A DNA stretch of 64,000 nt from Gammaproteobacteria bacterium (GTDB lineage: Bacteria; Pseudomonadota; Gammaproteobacteria; Burkholderiales; Rhodocyclaceae), in the NCBI GenBank assembly GCA_018828385.1, contig JAHJVE010000008.1, forward strand, positions 186,001-250,000, read 5' to 3'. Position 1 is the stretch's first letter, and each line of letters begins with the position of its first letter. Positions 31,679 to 43,841 of the stretch are shown one piece after another. The notes beneath the pieces are model-generated. The model saw nothing but the letters and a program-made list of their open reading frames with translations, was not told where the DNA came from and made no database searches. Position numbers and translations under genes: made by a program.

Positions 31679-34600
31679 TTGGCAAATTCTGAGAATCCGG
31701 GCACACCCGGCAAGCGTCGCGGCCACTCTGTTGGCAAGCTCTGGCTTGGCACCTTGCTGGTCAATTTGTTTGTCTTCGGGATCGTCGGGCTGATCATCGA
31801 GCGCAATCACCAGCGCGAAGTCGCCCAGGCCGTCTCGCTCACCGAGAACTACGCCAAGATTCTTGAAGAGGCCCTGATCGGCTTCATCAGCAAGATCGAC
31901 CTTACCCTGCACACCGTCGGCGCCGAGGTCGAGCGCCAACTGGCCAACGGTGGTATCGACGACAAGATGCTCGACGCCCTGGTCGCCCGGCAGGATGCCC
32001 TGATTCCCGAAGCGCTCGGCCTGCGCGTGGTCGACGCCCAGGGCACCATTCGTAACGCGGTCAATGCCGTGCAGGTGCCCCAGGTCAGCATTGCCGACCG
32101 TCCGCAGTTCATTCGTCTGCGCGACGACCCGCTGGCCGGGCTGGTCTTCTCGAAACCGGTGGTTGGCCGAGCGGCTGGCAAATGGTTGATCACCCTCGGC
32201 CGGCGGGTCAATTATCCGGACGGCCGCTTTGCCGGGGATGTCCATGTCGCCGTCGCCGTCGACCATTTCATCAGCATGTTTGCCAAGCTCGATCTGGGCA
32301 ACAACGGCAACATCGGCCTGTGGGACAAGACCACGCTGCTCGCTCGCTACGCCAGGGACGATACCCACGGCGCCACGGTCGGCAATATGACGCCATCGTC
32401 CAATCTGCGGGGTTTGCTCGATTCCGGCCTGCGGGCGGCCAATTACCATGCGCCTTCGGGGGTCGATGGCATCTCCCGGGGCTACCATTTCCGCCAGATC
32501 GGCAACTACCCCCTCTATTTGGTGGTCGGGCTGGCTGACGATGATTACCTGCGCAACTGGTGGCGCGACACGCTGGGCATCCTGGCGCTGGCCGGGCTGT
32601 TCTCTCTGGCGACGCTGGTTTCGGCGACGCTGATCGGGCGCAGCCTGCGGCGACAGGAAGTGGACGAGGCGGCGCTGGCCCGTCAGGCCGCCGACTACAC
32701 CAGTCGACTGGAAGCGTCTAACAGCGCGGCCGAGGCGGCATGGCAGCAAAGCGAGCTGATTCTCGCCTCGGCGGCCGAGGGCATCTGCGGCGTCGACCTG
32801 GCGGGCAAGGTGACCTTCGTCAACCCGGCGGCGCGCCGGATGTTCGGTTGGGCCGACAACGAAGGCGTCGGCAAGGACCTGCATGCCGAGACGCATCACC
32901 ATCAGGCCGATGGCAGCGTTTCCAAGGAAAGTGACTGCCCGGTCTATCAGACCCTGCGCGATGGCCAGCGCCGGCATGTCGAGGACAGCCTGTACTGGCG
33001 TCGGGACGGCAGTTCGTTCGCGGTGGAATTTACTGTTTCGCCGATCGAGCGCGACGGGCAGATCAGCGGCGCCGTCAACGTCTTCCGTGACATCAGCGAG
33101 CGCAAGCGGATCGAGGCCGAACTCGAACGGCATCGGCGCAATCTGGAGGAACTCGTCCAGCAGCGCACCTCCGAACTGATCCAGACTGAGGCGCGCGCCA
33201 GCCACATTCTCGACTCCAGCGCCGACGGCCTGTACGGCATCGACCGCGCCGGAATCATCACCTTCATGAACCCGGCCGGTTGCGCCATTCTCGGCTACAC
33301 CCCGGAGCAAGTCGTCGGGCGTCTGGCGCATACGCTGTTCCACCACAGCAAGGCCGATAACTCGCCCTACCCGTCGGCCGAATGTCCCAGTTACAAGTCC
33401 CTGCGCCAGGGCGACAAGATTCGCGTCGACGACGAGGTTTACTGGCATGCCGACGGTCATCCCGTGCCGGTCATGTACGCCACCCACCCGATGCTCCAGA
33501 ACGGCGAGATCACCGGCGCGGTGACCAGCTTCGTCGATGTCAGCGTCCAGCGGGCGGCGATGCAGGCCCGCGAGGTGGCGCTGGCGGCGGCGGAAAACCT
33601 GGCCCGGGTCCGCCGCGAATTCCTGGCCAACATGAGCCATGAAATCCGCACGCCGCTCAACGGCGTCCTCGGCTTTGCCGAAATCGGCGCCCGCAACTAT
33701 CTGAACAGCGACAAGGCACGCGATGCCTTCACCAAGATCCAGTCCTCCGGCCAGCGCTTGCTCGGCGTCATCAACGACGTCCTCGACTTTTCCAAACTCG
33801 ACGCCGGCAAGCTCAACATCGAGCAAACCGAGGTGGTCATTGAGCATGTCGTCGCCAGTACGCTCGAGCTGGTCCGTGATCGCGCCGGCGCCAAGGGGTT
33901 GGCGCTGCAAGTCGACCTGGCGCCGGACCTGCCGCGCACCTGCCTCAGCGACCCCCTGCGCATGGGGCAGGTTCTGCTCAACGTCCTGACCAATGCCGTC
34001 AAATTCACCGAGGCCGGCAGTATCGCGCTGTCCTTGTCCTGCCGGGACGGAATGCTGGTCTTCCGGGTGGCCGATAGCGGCATCGGCATGGACGCGGAGC
34101 AACTCGACCTGCTGTTCAATCCTTTCCAGCAGGCCGATGCCTCGTCGACCCGGAAATTCGGTGGCAGCGGCCTCGGGCTGGCCATCAGCAAGCGCATTCT
34201 CGATTTGATGGACGGCGAAATTCGCGTCGACAGCCAGCCCGGGGTCGGCACCTGCGTCGAGTTCCGGCTGCCCTGCGTGACCTCGCCGTCGGCGGTCGAG
34301 CCATCGGCTGCGCCGCAAGATGCCGGCGCAGCCGGCGGCAAGCCATTGGCCGGGCTGTCCATTCTGGTCGCCGACGACGAGAGCATCAACCGGCTGATAC
34401 TCGAAGAAATACTGGTCGAATACGGGGCGCGCGTGGTCAGCGTCGGCGATGGCCGGGCGGCTGTCGAGCGGGTGCTCGGCGATGGGCCGGGCGCCTTCGA
34501 TGTCGTGCTGATGGACATCCAGATGCCCGGGATGGACGGCTACGAAGCCGCCCGCCGGATTCTCGAAGCGGCGCCGCAGCTCCCGGTCATCGCCCAGACT

Positions 34601-34732
34601 GCGCATGCCTTCCGCGAAGAACTCGACCGCTGCCTGGCGGCCGGCATGGTCGCTCACGTGACCAAGCCGATCGATGCCGACGCATTGATCCGGGTGATCA
34701 GGCAAAACCTGGCGGTCGGTGTCCGGGGGTGA
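31679..34732 (+). CDS. membrane hybrid sensor histidine kinase (Cache-PAS-PAS-HisKA-HATPase-REC)
   Basis: A 1017-residue sensor. A membrane helix at about 22-40 and another near 295-318 flank a Cache-like periplasmic domain. Two PAS domains follow (about 360-480 and 500-625), then HisKA with phospho-acceptor His654, an HATPase domain with FGGSGLGLAISKRI, and a receiver domain with Asp946 in LMDIQMPGMDG. The start is TTG 31679, preceded by GGGGGAGAG seven bases away; the frame has no ATG close by. It converges on the other hybrid kinase at 34827. Ligand and output are unknown. Confidence 0.88.
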   Translation: MANSENPGTPGKRRGHSVGKLWLGTLLVNLFVFGIVGLIIERNHQREVAQAVSLTENYAKILEEALIGFISKIDLTLHTVGAEVERQLANGGIDDKMLDALVARQDALIPEALGLRVVDAQGTIRNAVNAVQVPQVSIADRPQFIRLRDDPLAGLVFSKPVVGRAAGKWLITLGRRVNYPDGRFAGDVHVAVAVDHFISMFAKLDLGNNGNIGLWDKTTLLARYARDDTHGATVGNMTPSSNLRGLLDSGLRAANYHAPSGVDGISRGYHFRQIGNYPLYLVVGLADDDYLRNWWRDTLGILALAGLFSLATLVSATLIGRSLRRQEVDEAALARQAADYTSRLEASNSAAEAAWQQSELILASAAEGICGVDLAGKVTFVNPAARRMFGWADNEGVGKDLHAETHHHQADGSVSKESDCPVYQTLRDGQRRHVEDSLYWRRDGSSFAVEFTVSPIERDGQISGAVNVFRDISERKRIEAELERHRRNLEELVQQRTSELIQTEARASHILDSSADGLYGIDRAGIITFMNPAGCAILGYTPEQVVGRLAHTLFHHSKADNSPYPSAECPSYKSLRQGDKIRVDDEVYWHADGHPVPVMYATHPMLQNGEITGAVTSFVDVSVQRAAMQAREVALAAAENLARVRREFLANMSHEIRTPLNGVLGFAEIGARNYLNSDKARDAFTKIQSSGQRLLGVINDVLDFSKLDAGKLNIEQTEVVIEHVVASTLELVRDRAGAKGLALQVDLAPDLPRTCLSDPLRMGQVLLNVLTNAVKFTEAGSIALSLSCRDGMLVFRVADSGIGMDAEQLDLLFNPFQQADASSTRKFGGSGLGLAISKRILDLMDGEIRVDSQPGVGTCVEFRLPCVTSPSAVEPSAAPQDAGAAGGKPLAGLSILVADDESINRLILEEILVEYGARVVSVGDGRAAVERVLGDGPGAFDVVLMDIQMPGMDGYEAARRILEAAPQLPVIAQTAHAFREELDRCLAAGMVAHVTKPIDADALIRVIRQNLAVGVRG

Positions 34733-34754
34733 GCTGGCTGCGCTACCGGTTTGT

Positions 34755-34784
34755 GAAAATCGCTGTTTTTTGCCGTTGACCGTA
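34755..34784 (-). repeat. dispersed repeat, copy 6
   Basis: On the minus strand it reads TACGGTCAACGGCAAAAAA then CAGCGATTTTC. It lies in the gap between two convergent kinase genes. Confidence 0.65.
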
Positions 34785-34826
34785 GGATTTCATTCCCGGT
34801 CGCGGCGAGGGGCCGGAAGCCCTGTG

Positions 34827-38015
<3,189 letters not shown>

Positions 38016-38074
38016 ACGATTCTATTCCGAACCCGAGTCTCAGCGCGTGCTGGCGGGGTTCACATTTTTTCATT

Positions 38075-39289
38075 TCAATAAATAAAAACCCCCTCAATGG
38101 TTCGCTTCCAGGCATTTTCGTCGCTGCTGGCCAGGCGGTCGAGGTCGTCGGCCTGGCTCGCCGGATCGTCAACCCAGACACGCAGGAGCGGCGAGCCGTT
38201 GATGAGGTCGATGGCCAGGCGGTCGTGTTCGTACTCGTAGGCGAAGTCGCGCCACAGCGGGTAGTCGGGGTAGAGGCGGCGGATGGCCTTGAAGGCCAGG
38301 GCCTGGGTGCGCCAGGGCTTGAAGGCGGCGTGGTCGTAGTAAGGACCTTCGCAATGGATCTGGATGCCGTGATTGAGCTTCCCGGCGTGCTTGTGGAAAG
38401 TCGGTTCGAACCAGCATTCGCGCAGCTTGCAGCCGTTTAGCCAGTGCGGAGCGAAGGCTTGCATCTCGGCGAGCACGGCGCGGGCGTCGATGTCCGGCGC
38501 GCCGAATAGTTCGAGCGGGCGCGTCGTGCCGCGCCCTTCGCTCAAGGTGGCGCCTTCGAGCATGACAGTGCCGGCATAGGCGCGCGCCATCCATAAATTG
38601 GGGGCGTTCGGGCTGGGGTTGATCCAGGTCCGTTCGCCCAGCGGCCAGCCGTAGCCGGGGGCGGCGTCGGGTTGCCAGCCGTGCATTTCGATGACGTGAT
38701 AGTCGACGTCGAGTTTGAGCGTGGCGATGAACCAGTGGCCGAGTTCGCCCATGGTCAGGCCGTGGCGCATCGGCATCGGGCCGGCGCCGACGAAGCTTTC
38801 CCAGCCCTCGCGCAAGGTCAGCCCTTCGACGGGGCGGCCGGCCGGGTTCGGGCGGTCGAGCACCCAGACGCTCTTGCCGTGTTTGGCGGCGGCTTCAAGC
38901 ACGTAGCGCAGTGTCGTGATGAAGGTGTAGATGCGGCAGCCGAGGTCCTGCAGATCGACGAGCAGGACGTCGAAAGTGTCCATCATGGCGGCGGTCGGCC
39001 GGCGCACTTCACCGTACAGGCTGAAGATCGGGATGCCGAGTTGTGGATCGAGAAAGTCGGGCGACTCGACCATGTTGTCCTGCTTGTCGCCGCGCAGGCC
39101 GTGCTGCGGGCCGAAGGCGGCGCTCAGTTGCAGATCGGGCAGGGCGGCCAGGGCGTCGAGCGAATGGGTCAGGTCGGCGGTCACCGAGGCCGGGTGGGCG
39201 AGCAGGGCGACGCGCCGGCCGGCCAGAGGGCGGCGCAGGGCGGGGTCGGCGATCAGGCGGTCGATGCCGAAAAGGACGGGTTGGGTCAT
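38075..39289 (-). CDS. exo-beta-N-acetylmuramidase NamZ-like protein (DUF1343)
   Basis: A 404-residue protein of the DUF1343 family, whose characterised members (NamZ) remove terminal N-acetylmuramic acid from peptidoglycan fragments. Typical segments are AFGPQHGLRGDKQDNM, IPIFSLYGEVRRPT, LLVDLQDLGCRIYTFITTL and LDRPNPAGRPVEG. I see no signal peptide, so it may act on recycled fragments in the cytoplasm. ATG 39289 is the family start; its first bases overlap the stop of the upstream DOMON-like gene by 4 bp. Confidence 0.9.
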   Translation of the reverse strand: MTQPVLFGIDRLIADPALRRPLAGRRVALLAHPASVTADLTHSLDALAALPDLQLSAAFGPQHGLRGDKQDNMVESPDFLDPQLGIPIFSLYGEVRRPTAAMMDTFDVLLVDLQDLGCRIYTFITTLRYVLEAAAKHGKSVWVLDRPNPAGRPVEGLTLREGWESFVGAGPMPMRHGLTMGELGHWFIATLKLDVDYHVIEMHGWQPDAAPGYGWPLGERTWINPSPNAPNLWMARAYAGTVMLEGATLSEGRGTTRPLELFGAPDIDARAVLAEMQAFAPHWLNGCKLRECWFEPTFHKHAGKLNHGIQIHCEGPYYDHAAFKPWRTQALAFKAIRRLYPDYPLWRDFAYEYEHDRLAIDLINGSPLLRVWVDDPASQADDLDRLASSDENAWKRTIEGVFIY

Positions 39290-39837
39290 GGTGAGGTTCG
39301 CTTGAGGGTCAGGGCAAAGCTCTGACGAACGTGGAAATCGGGCTGGGCGGCGCAGTGGGCCAGCGCCCAGTAACGCTTGCTGCCGTCGGCTGCTTCGATG
39401 ACGGCGGTGAGGCCAAGGTGCAGCGCGTCGCCGGGCGGCAGCAGGGCGGCGGGGAGGCTGGCGCGCAATTCGCAACCGTCGGCCAGCGGGGTGAAACTGA
39501 GTTGCGGCTCGGCCGCGGGGGTGAAGGTCTCGTCGCGTTTCCGGTAATCGGTGAAGCGGTAGGCTGCCCACTGGCCGGAGGGCGAGAAATTGAATTCGCG
39601 ATAGGCGGCGCCGTCTTCCATCACGAAGGCTTCGCAGCAGGTGTGCTGCCACAGGCCGTCGGCCGGGCCGGCCGGTTGCGGCGCCGGCAGGCAGAGGTCG
39701 GCGGGCGGACAGGTGATGCGATAGCTGAGGATCAGCCCGTCATCATCCGTCGCGACGGCGCTGACCTCGATGCCGCATGCGAACGCCCCGGTGGTCGCCG
39801 GGTGGCAGGTCAGGGTGGCGGTTTGGGGGGCGGACAA
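39286..39837 (-). CDS. DOMON-like domain protein
   Basis: A 183-residue soluble protein built as a beta-sandwich resembling DOMON domains, with GLWQHTCCEAFVMEDGAAYREFNFSPSGQWAAYRF and the C-terminal alternating strands. No haem ligand pattern or signal peptide is obvious. Such proteins are found beside NamZ-like genes in betaproteobacteria, and the 4-bp overlap suggests joint expression; the role is unknown. Confidence 0.78.
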   Translation of the reverse strand: MSAPQTATLTCHPATTGAFACGIEVSAVATDDDGLILSYRITCPPADLCLPAPQPAGPADGLWQHTCCEAFVMEDGAAYREFNFSPSGQWAAYRFTDYRKRDETFTPAAEPQLSFTPLADGCELRASLPAALLPPGDALHLGLTAVIEAADGSKRYWALAHCAAQPDFHVRQSFALTLKRTSP

Positions 39838-39898
39838 GGCTGGGCGGGCGTCAAAATGGTCGGCAGCCGGTACTTTAACTGCTTGTTTCGGCGGTTGT

Positions 39899-39930
39899 TA
39901 CGGTCAACCGGAAAAAACGGCCAAAATCAA
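39899..39930 (+). repeat. dispersed repeat, copy 7
   Basis: It reads TACGGTCAACCGGAAAAAAC then GGCCAAAATCAA, the closest copy to the consensus. It lies in the divergent gap between the DOMON-like gene and trpB2. Confidence 0.8.
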
Positions 39931-40003
39931 GGCGCACCCTTGGTCGGTGCATCCTTTTGGGGTAAGTTACCGGCTTTCAGAAAACACTTTCCGGGAGAGA
40001 AAA

Positions 40004-41368
40004 GTGACGCCGCTGCGTATAAACCTAGAACAAGAAGATATTCCGACCCACTGGTACAACGTGGTTGCCGACATGGCGACCCCGCCAGCGCCGCCGCTCG
40101 GTCCCGATGGCAACCCGGTGCCGCCGGAAGCGATGGGCGCCATTTTCCCCGGGCCGATTCTCGAGCAGGAAATGTCGGCCGAGCGCTGGATCGCCATTCC
40201 CGAAGAAGTCCGCCAGATCTACGCCCTGTGGCGTCCCGCCCCGCTGTGCCGCGCCTTGCGTCTGGAGCAGATGCTCGGCACGCCGGCCAAGATTTTCTAC
40301 AAGTACGAAGGCGTTTCGCCGGCCGGTTCGCACAAGCCGAACTCGGCTGTGCCGCAAGCCTATTTCAACAAGATCGCCGGCACCAAGCGGCTGACCACGG
40401 AGACCGGCGCCGGCCAGTGGGGCTCGTCGATCGCCTTCGCCGGCCAGATGTTCGGCCTGCCGGTGCGCGTCTTCATGGTCAAGGTCAGCTACGAACAGAA
40501 GCCGTTCCGCCGCTCGATGATGCAGACCTGGGGCGCCGAAGTCTTCGCCAGCCCGAGCAAGCTGACCAACGCCGGCCGTGCCGCGCTGGCCGCCGATCCG
40601 GACAACCAGGGCTCGCTCGGCCTGGCTATTTCGGAAGCCGTCGAGGAAGCCGCCGCCGATCCCGGTACCTGCTATACGCTCGGCTCGGTGCTCAACCATG
40701 TATTGCTGCACCAGTCGGTCATCGGTCTCGAAGCCAAGAAGCAGTTCGACAAGATCGGCCTCTATCCGGACGTGATCTTCGGGCCCTGCGGTGGCGGTTC
40801 CAGCTTCGGCGGCATCGCCTTCCCCTTCCTGGCCGACAAGGCGGCCGGCGACAAGCGGGCGACCAATCTGCGCTGCGTCGCCGTCGAGCCGACCTCCTGC
40901 CCGACCCTGACCAAGGGCCACTACGCCTACGACTACGGCGACGTCTCCGGCTACACGCCGATCATGAAGATGTACACGCTTGGCCACGACTTCATGCCGC
41001 CCGGCATCCACGCTGGCGGTCTGCGCTATCACGGCGATTCGCCGCTCGTTTCGCAACTGCTCCACGAAGGGCATGTCGAGGCGCTGGCCGTGCCGCAGGT
41101 GGCGACCTTCGAGGCCGGTGTGCAGTTCGCCCGGGCCGAAGGCATCATCCCGGCACCGGAATCCTGCCACGCCATCCGCGCCGCCATCGACGAAGCGCTT
41201 AAGTGCAAGGCAACCGGCGAAGCCAAGACCATCCTGTTCAGCCTGACTGGCCACGGTCACTTCGACATGGCGTCCTACGACAAATTCTTCTCCGGCAAAC
41301 TCGAAGACTACGATTACCCGGAAGCGGCCATCGCCGAATCGCTCAAGCACTTGCCCAAGGTAGGCTGA
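40004..41368 (+). CDS. trpB: tryptophan synthase beta chain, TrpB2 type
   Basis: A 454-residue PLP enzyme of the TrpB2 subgroup, which makes tryptophan from indole and serine without a tight TrpA partner. The PLP lysine lies in EGVSPAGSHKPNSAVPQAYF, followed by TETGAGQWGSSIAFAG and the phosphate loop GPCGGGSSFGGIAFP. The length exceeds classical TrpB, as is usual for TrpB2. I chose GTG 40004 because GGGAGAG sits five bases before it and MTPLRINLEQEDIPTHWYNV matches the family start. No other trp gene is adjacent. Confidence 0.92.
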   Translation: MTPLRINLEQEDIPTHWYNVVADMATPPAPPLGPDGNPVPPEAMGAIFPGPILEQEMSAERWIAIPEEVRQIYALWRPAPLCRALRLEQMLGTPAKIFYKYEGVSPAGSHKPNSAVPQAYFNKIAGTKRLTTETGAGQWGSSIAFAGQMFGLPVRVFMVKVSYEQKPFRRSMMQTWGAEVFASPSKLTNAGRAALAADPDNQGSLGLAISEAVEEAAADPGTCYTLGSVLNHVLLHQSVIGLEAKKQFDKIGLYPDVIFGPCGGGSSFGGIAFPFLADKAAGDKRATNLRCVAVEPTSCPTLTKGHYAYDYGDVSGYTPIMKMYTLGHDFMPPGIHAGGLRYHGDSPLVSQLLHEGHVEALAVPQVATFEAGVQFARAEGIIPAPESCHAIRAAIDEALKCKATGEAKTILFSLTGHGHFDMASYDKFFSGKLEDYDYPEAAIAESLKHLPKVG

Positions 41369-41372
41369 GCCC

Positions 41373-42119
41373 GTGAAAGCGCTCGTCTTCCTGCTCGTTC
41401 TCGCCAACCTGCTGTTCTACGCCTTCAGCGAAGGCTACTTCGGGCGACCGGACAATCCGGATGCCGGGCGTGTCGCGCAGCAGATACAGCCCGAGCGCAT
41501 GCGCATCGTCTCGCGCGGCGAGGCACCGGCGGTGCCGCTCGTCAAGCCCCAGCCGGTCGTTCCGCCAAGCGCGCCCGTTGCGGAAATGCCCGTGCCCGAG
41601 AAGCCCGAGGCGGAGGCGCCCGCAGCTCCGGAACCGGCACCGGAAACCAGGCTCGACCAGCCGGCAATCTGCCTGACTTGGCGACCCTTGCCGGTGGCCG
41701 ATGCGGAACGCCTGGCGGCATTGCTGGCCGAACGTTTTGGCGCTTACAAGGTGTCCCGGAGAGTGGTTGCCACCGAAGGCAACGGCTGGTGGGTGTTCAT
41801 TCCGCCCCAGCCCAGCAAGGCCGACGCCGAGAAAAAATCGGCCGAACTGCGCGAACTCGGTGTCACCGAGTTCTTTGTCGTGCAGGACGCGGCGAACCGC
41901 AACGCCATTTCGCTCGGCGTCTTTTCTTCCGAAAAAGGAGGGCAGGAAAAACTGGCCGAGTTGAAAGCCCTGGGCGTTCGTTCGGCCCAGCTCGGGCAGC
42001 GTCCGGGCAAGGACAGCATGGTCACGCTGCAGGCGCGCGGGCCGGCTGCCGACAAGGTCGAGTTGATCGGTGCTGTCGGCCGCCTCCTGCCGAAATTCGT
42101 CACGCTGGCCTGCAAATGA
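41373..42119 (+). CDS. membrane-anchored SPOR-like domain protein
   Basis: A 248-residue protein with one N-terminal membrane segment (LVFLLVLANLLFYAFSEGYF), a Pro/Ala/Glu-rich linker (about 50-95), and a C-terminal domain (about 100-245) with repeated beta-alpha units such as VSRRVVATEGNGWWVFIPP and NAISLGVFSSEKGG, resembling SPOR domains that bind denuded septal glycans. It precedes coaE by a 4-bp overlap and lies near zapD. A role at the cell envelope is inferred from the domain only. Confidence 0.78.
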   Translation: MKALVFLLVLANLLFYAFSEGYFGRPDNPDAGRVAQQIQPERMRIVSRGEAPAVPLVKPQPVVPPSAPVAEMPVPEKPEAEAPAAPEPAPETRLDQPAICLTWRPLPVADAERLAALLAERFGAYKVSRRVVATEGNGWWVFIPPQPSKADAEKKSAELRELGVTEFFVVQDAANRNAISLGVFSSEKGGQEKLAELKALGVRSAQLGQRPGKDSMVTLQARGPAADKVELIGAVGRLLPKFVTLACK

Positions 42120-42739
42120 GTCAGTACGTCGTCGGCCTGACCGGTGGAATCGGCAGTGGCAAAAGCACGGTTGCCGACCTCTTCGTCGAGCATGGGGCCG
42201 GGCTGGTCGATGCCGATGCGATTGCCCGCGAACTGACGGTGGTCGATGGCGTCGCCATGCCCATGCTGATTGCCGAGTTCGGCCGGAAAATCCTTTCACC
42301 GAATGGCGCGCTCGACAGGGCAGCCATGCGGCAGTTGGCCTTCGCCGATCCCTCGATCAAAAATCGGCTCGAATGCATCCTCCATCCGCTCATTCGCAAG
42401 ATGTCGACCGAACGTTGCCGTGCGGCGACCGAACCCTACGTCATCCTGGCGGTGCCGCTGCTCGTCGAGTCCGGCGCCTACCGCGACCGCTGCGACCGGA
42501 TTGTCGTCGTTGACTGCCCGGAAAGCCTGCAAATAGAACGCGTCATGGCGCGGAACGGCTTGTCCGCCGAAGAGGTCAAAGCGATCATGGCGGCGCAGGC
42601 CACACGCCAGCAGCGCCTGGCTGCCGCCGACGATGTCGTGGTCAACGATGCGGACAAGGTAAAACTCGTTGGCCAGGTCAAAACCTTGCATGCAAACTAT
42701 CTAGCACTTTTGGCCGAAAAACTTAAAGCATGCTGTTGA
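42116..42739 (+). CDS. coaE: dephospho-CoA kinase
   Basis: Phosphorylates dephospho-CoA in the last step of coenzyme A synthesis. The 207-residue protein starts MSQYVVGLTGGIGSGKSTVADLF with Walker A, then VDADAIARELT, a LVESGAYRDRCDRIVVVDCP segment and the C-terminal DDVVVNDADKVKLVGQV. It overlaps the SPOR-like gene by 4 bp and stands just before zapD and yacG, the normal coaE-zapD-yacG cluster. Confidence 0.96.
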   Translation: MSQYVVGLTGGIGSGKSTVADLFVEHGAGLVDADAIARELTVVDGVAMPMLIAEFGRKILSPNGALDRAAMRQLAFADPSIKNRLECILHPLIRKMSTERCRAATEPYVILAVPLLVESGAYRDRCDRIVVVDCPESLQIERVMARNGLSAEEVKAIMAAQATRQQRLAAADDVVVNDADKVKLVGQVKTLHANYLALLAEKLKACC

Positions 42740-42746
42740 GATTTGC

Positions 42747-43559
42747 ATGCAAATGGCTCAGAATAAACAAAATTTTCCGTTTTTATCGGACACCGGCCGC
42801 GTGATTACCTACGAATACCCGTTTAATGAGCGCATCCGCACGCTATTGCGCCTGGAAGACCTGTTCGAAAAAACGGCCTATTTCGCCCAGGAAGAAGGCG
42901 CCCCCGAGCACCATACGGCCCTCCTTTCCCTGTTTGAAATCCTCGAGGTGGCCGGTCGCGCCGACCTCAAGATGGACCTCATCCAGGAACTCGAACGGCA
43001 GCGGCAAACCCTGCTCGCCTTCCGCAACAACCCCGAAATTTCCGAAGAGGCGCTGTCTGGCGCGCTCTACGAAATCGAGCAGTCGTCGGCCGCCTTGCTC
43101 GGCATGACCGGCAAGATCGGCCAATACCTGCGCGAAAACGACTGGCTCATGAGCATCAAGAGCCGGGCCGCCATTCCCGGCGGCGTCTGCGAATTCGACC
43201 TGCCGTCCTACCACTGGTGGCTGCATCGTCCGGCCGATGTCCGGCGCAGCGCACTGGAAGGCTGGACCAAGCCGATGCTGCCGCTACGTGACGCCGCTGC
43301 CATCGTCCTGCGCTTGCTGCGCTCGAGCGGACGGGCGAAAAACTACGTGGCGACCAATGGCCAGTTCCAGCTCAATCTGGGCGGTTCGGCGGCGCAGATG
43401 GTGCGCATCACGGTCGGTGTCGACGAGCAGGCGATTCCTGAAGTCAGCGCCAACAAGTATTTTCTCAACATCCGCTTCACCAAGCCGCCGGCCGGCGAGC
43501 TCAAGGCCCGCGGCTGCGAGCGCGACGTTCCCTTCGACCTGACCTTCTGCAACCTGTGA
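42747..43559 (+). CDS. zapD: cell-division protein ZapD
   Basis: A 270-residue FtsZ-binding protein that bundles FtsZ filaments. Recognisable features are [21 protein letters not shown] at the N-terminus, a helical middle part, and the C-terminal beta segment ending [12 protein letters not shown]. The start is ATG 42747 with GAG seven bases upstream; ATG 42753 would shorten it by two residues. Its TGA overlaps the start of yacG. Confidence 0.95.
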   Translation: MQMAQNKQNFPFLSDTGRVITYEYPFNERIRTLLRLEDLFEKTAYFAQEEGAPEHHTALLSLFEILEVAGRADLKMDLIQELERQRQTLLAFRNNPEISEEALSGALYEIEQSSAALLGMTGKIGQYLRENDWLMSIKSRAAIPGGVCEFDLPSYHWWLHRPADVRRSALEGWTKPMLPLRDAAAIVLRLLRSSGRAKNYVATNGQFQLNLGGSAAQMVRITVGVDEQAIPEVSANKYFLNIRFTKPPAGELKARGCERDVPFDLTFCNL

Positions 43560-43768
43560 TGGCTGCCGTTCGCAAGGTCCGCTGTCCGCAATGCGGCGAA
43601 GACGCCCTCTGGGCCCCGGAAAACCCGAACCGTCCGTTCTGTTCCGAACGTTGCAAGCAGATCGATCTGGGGTGCTGGGCCAGCGATTCCTATCGCATCG
43701 GCGGCGCCGTCAGCGATGAAGAGGCCGGTACGCCCGGCCTCGATTTCCCCGATCAGCCGACGCGCTGA
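43559..43768 (+). CDS. yacG: DNA gyrase inhibitor YacG
   Basis: A 69-residue zinc protein that binds GyrB in characterised relatives. It has the four zinc cysteines in [10 protein letters not shown] and [18 protein letters not shown], followed by a disordered tail. ATG 43559 overlaps the zapD stop. A dispersed repeat copy follows 22 bp beyond its stop. Confidence 0.95.
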   Translation: MAAVRKVRCPQCGEDALWAPENPNRPFCSERCKQIDLGCWASDSYRIGGAVSDEEAGTPGLDFPDQPTR

Positions 43769-43789
43769 ATTCGGTCATCCGGCGACTGC

Positions 43790-43823
43790 TACGGTCAACC
43801 GGAAAAAATGCCCAAAATCGAAA
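43790..43823 (+). repeat. dispersed repeat, copy 8
   Basis: It reads TACGGTCAACCGGAAAAAAT then GCCCAAAATCGAAA. It lies between the convergent yacG and Nudix-ThiE genes. Confidence 0.8.
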
Positions 43824-43841
43824 TTGCCCAGGCGGCGAGGC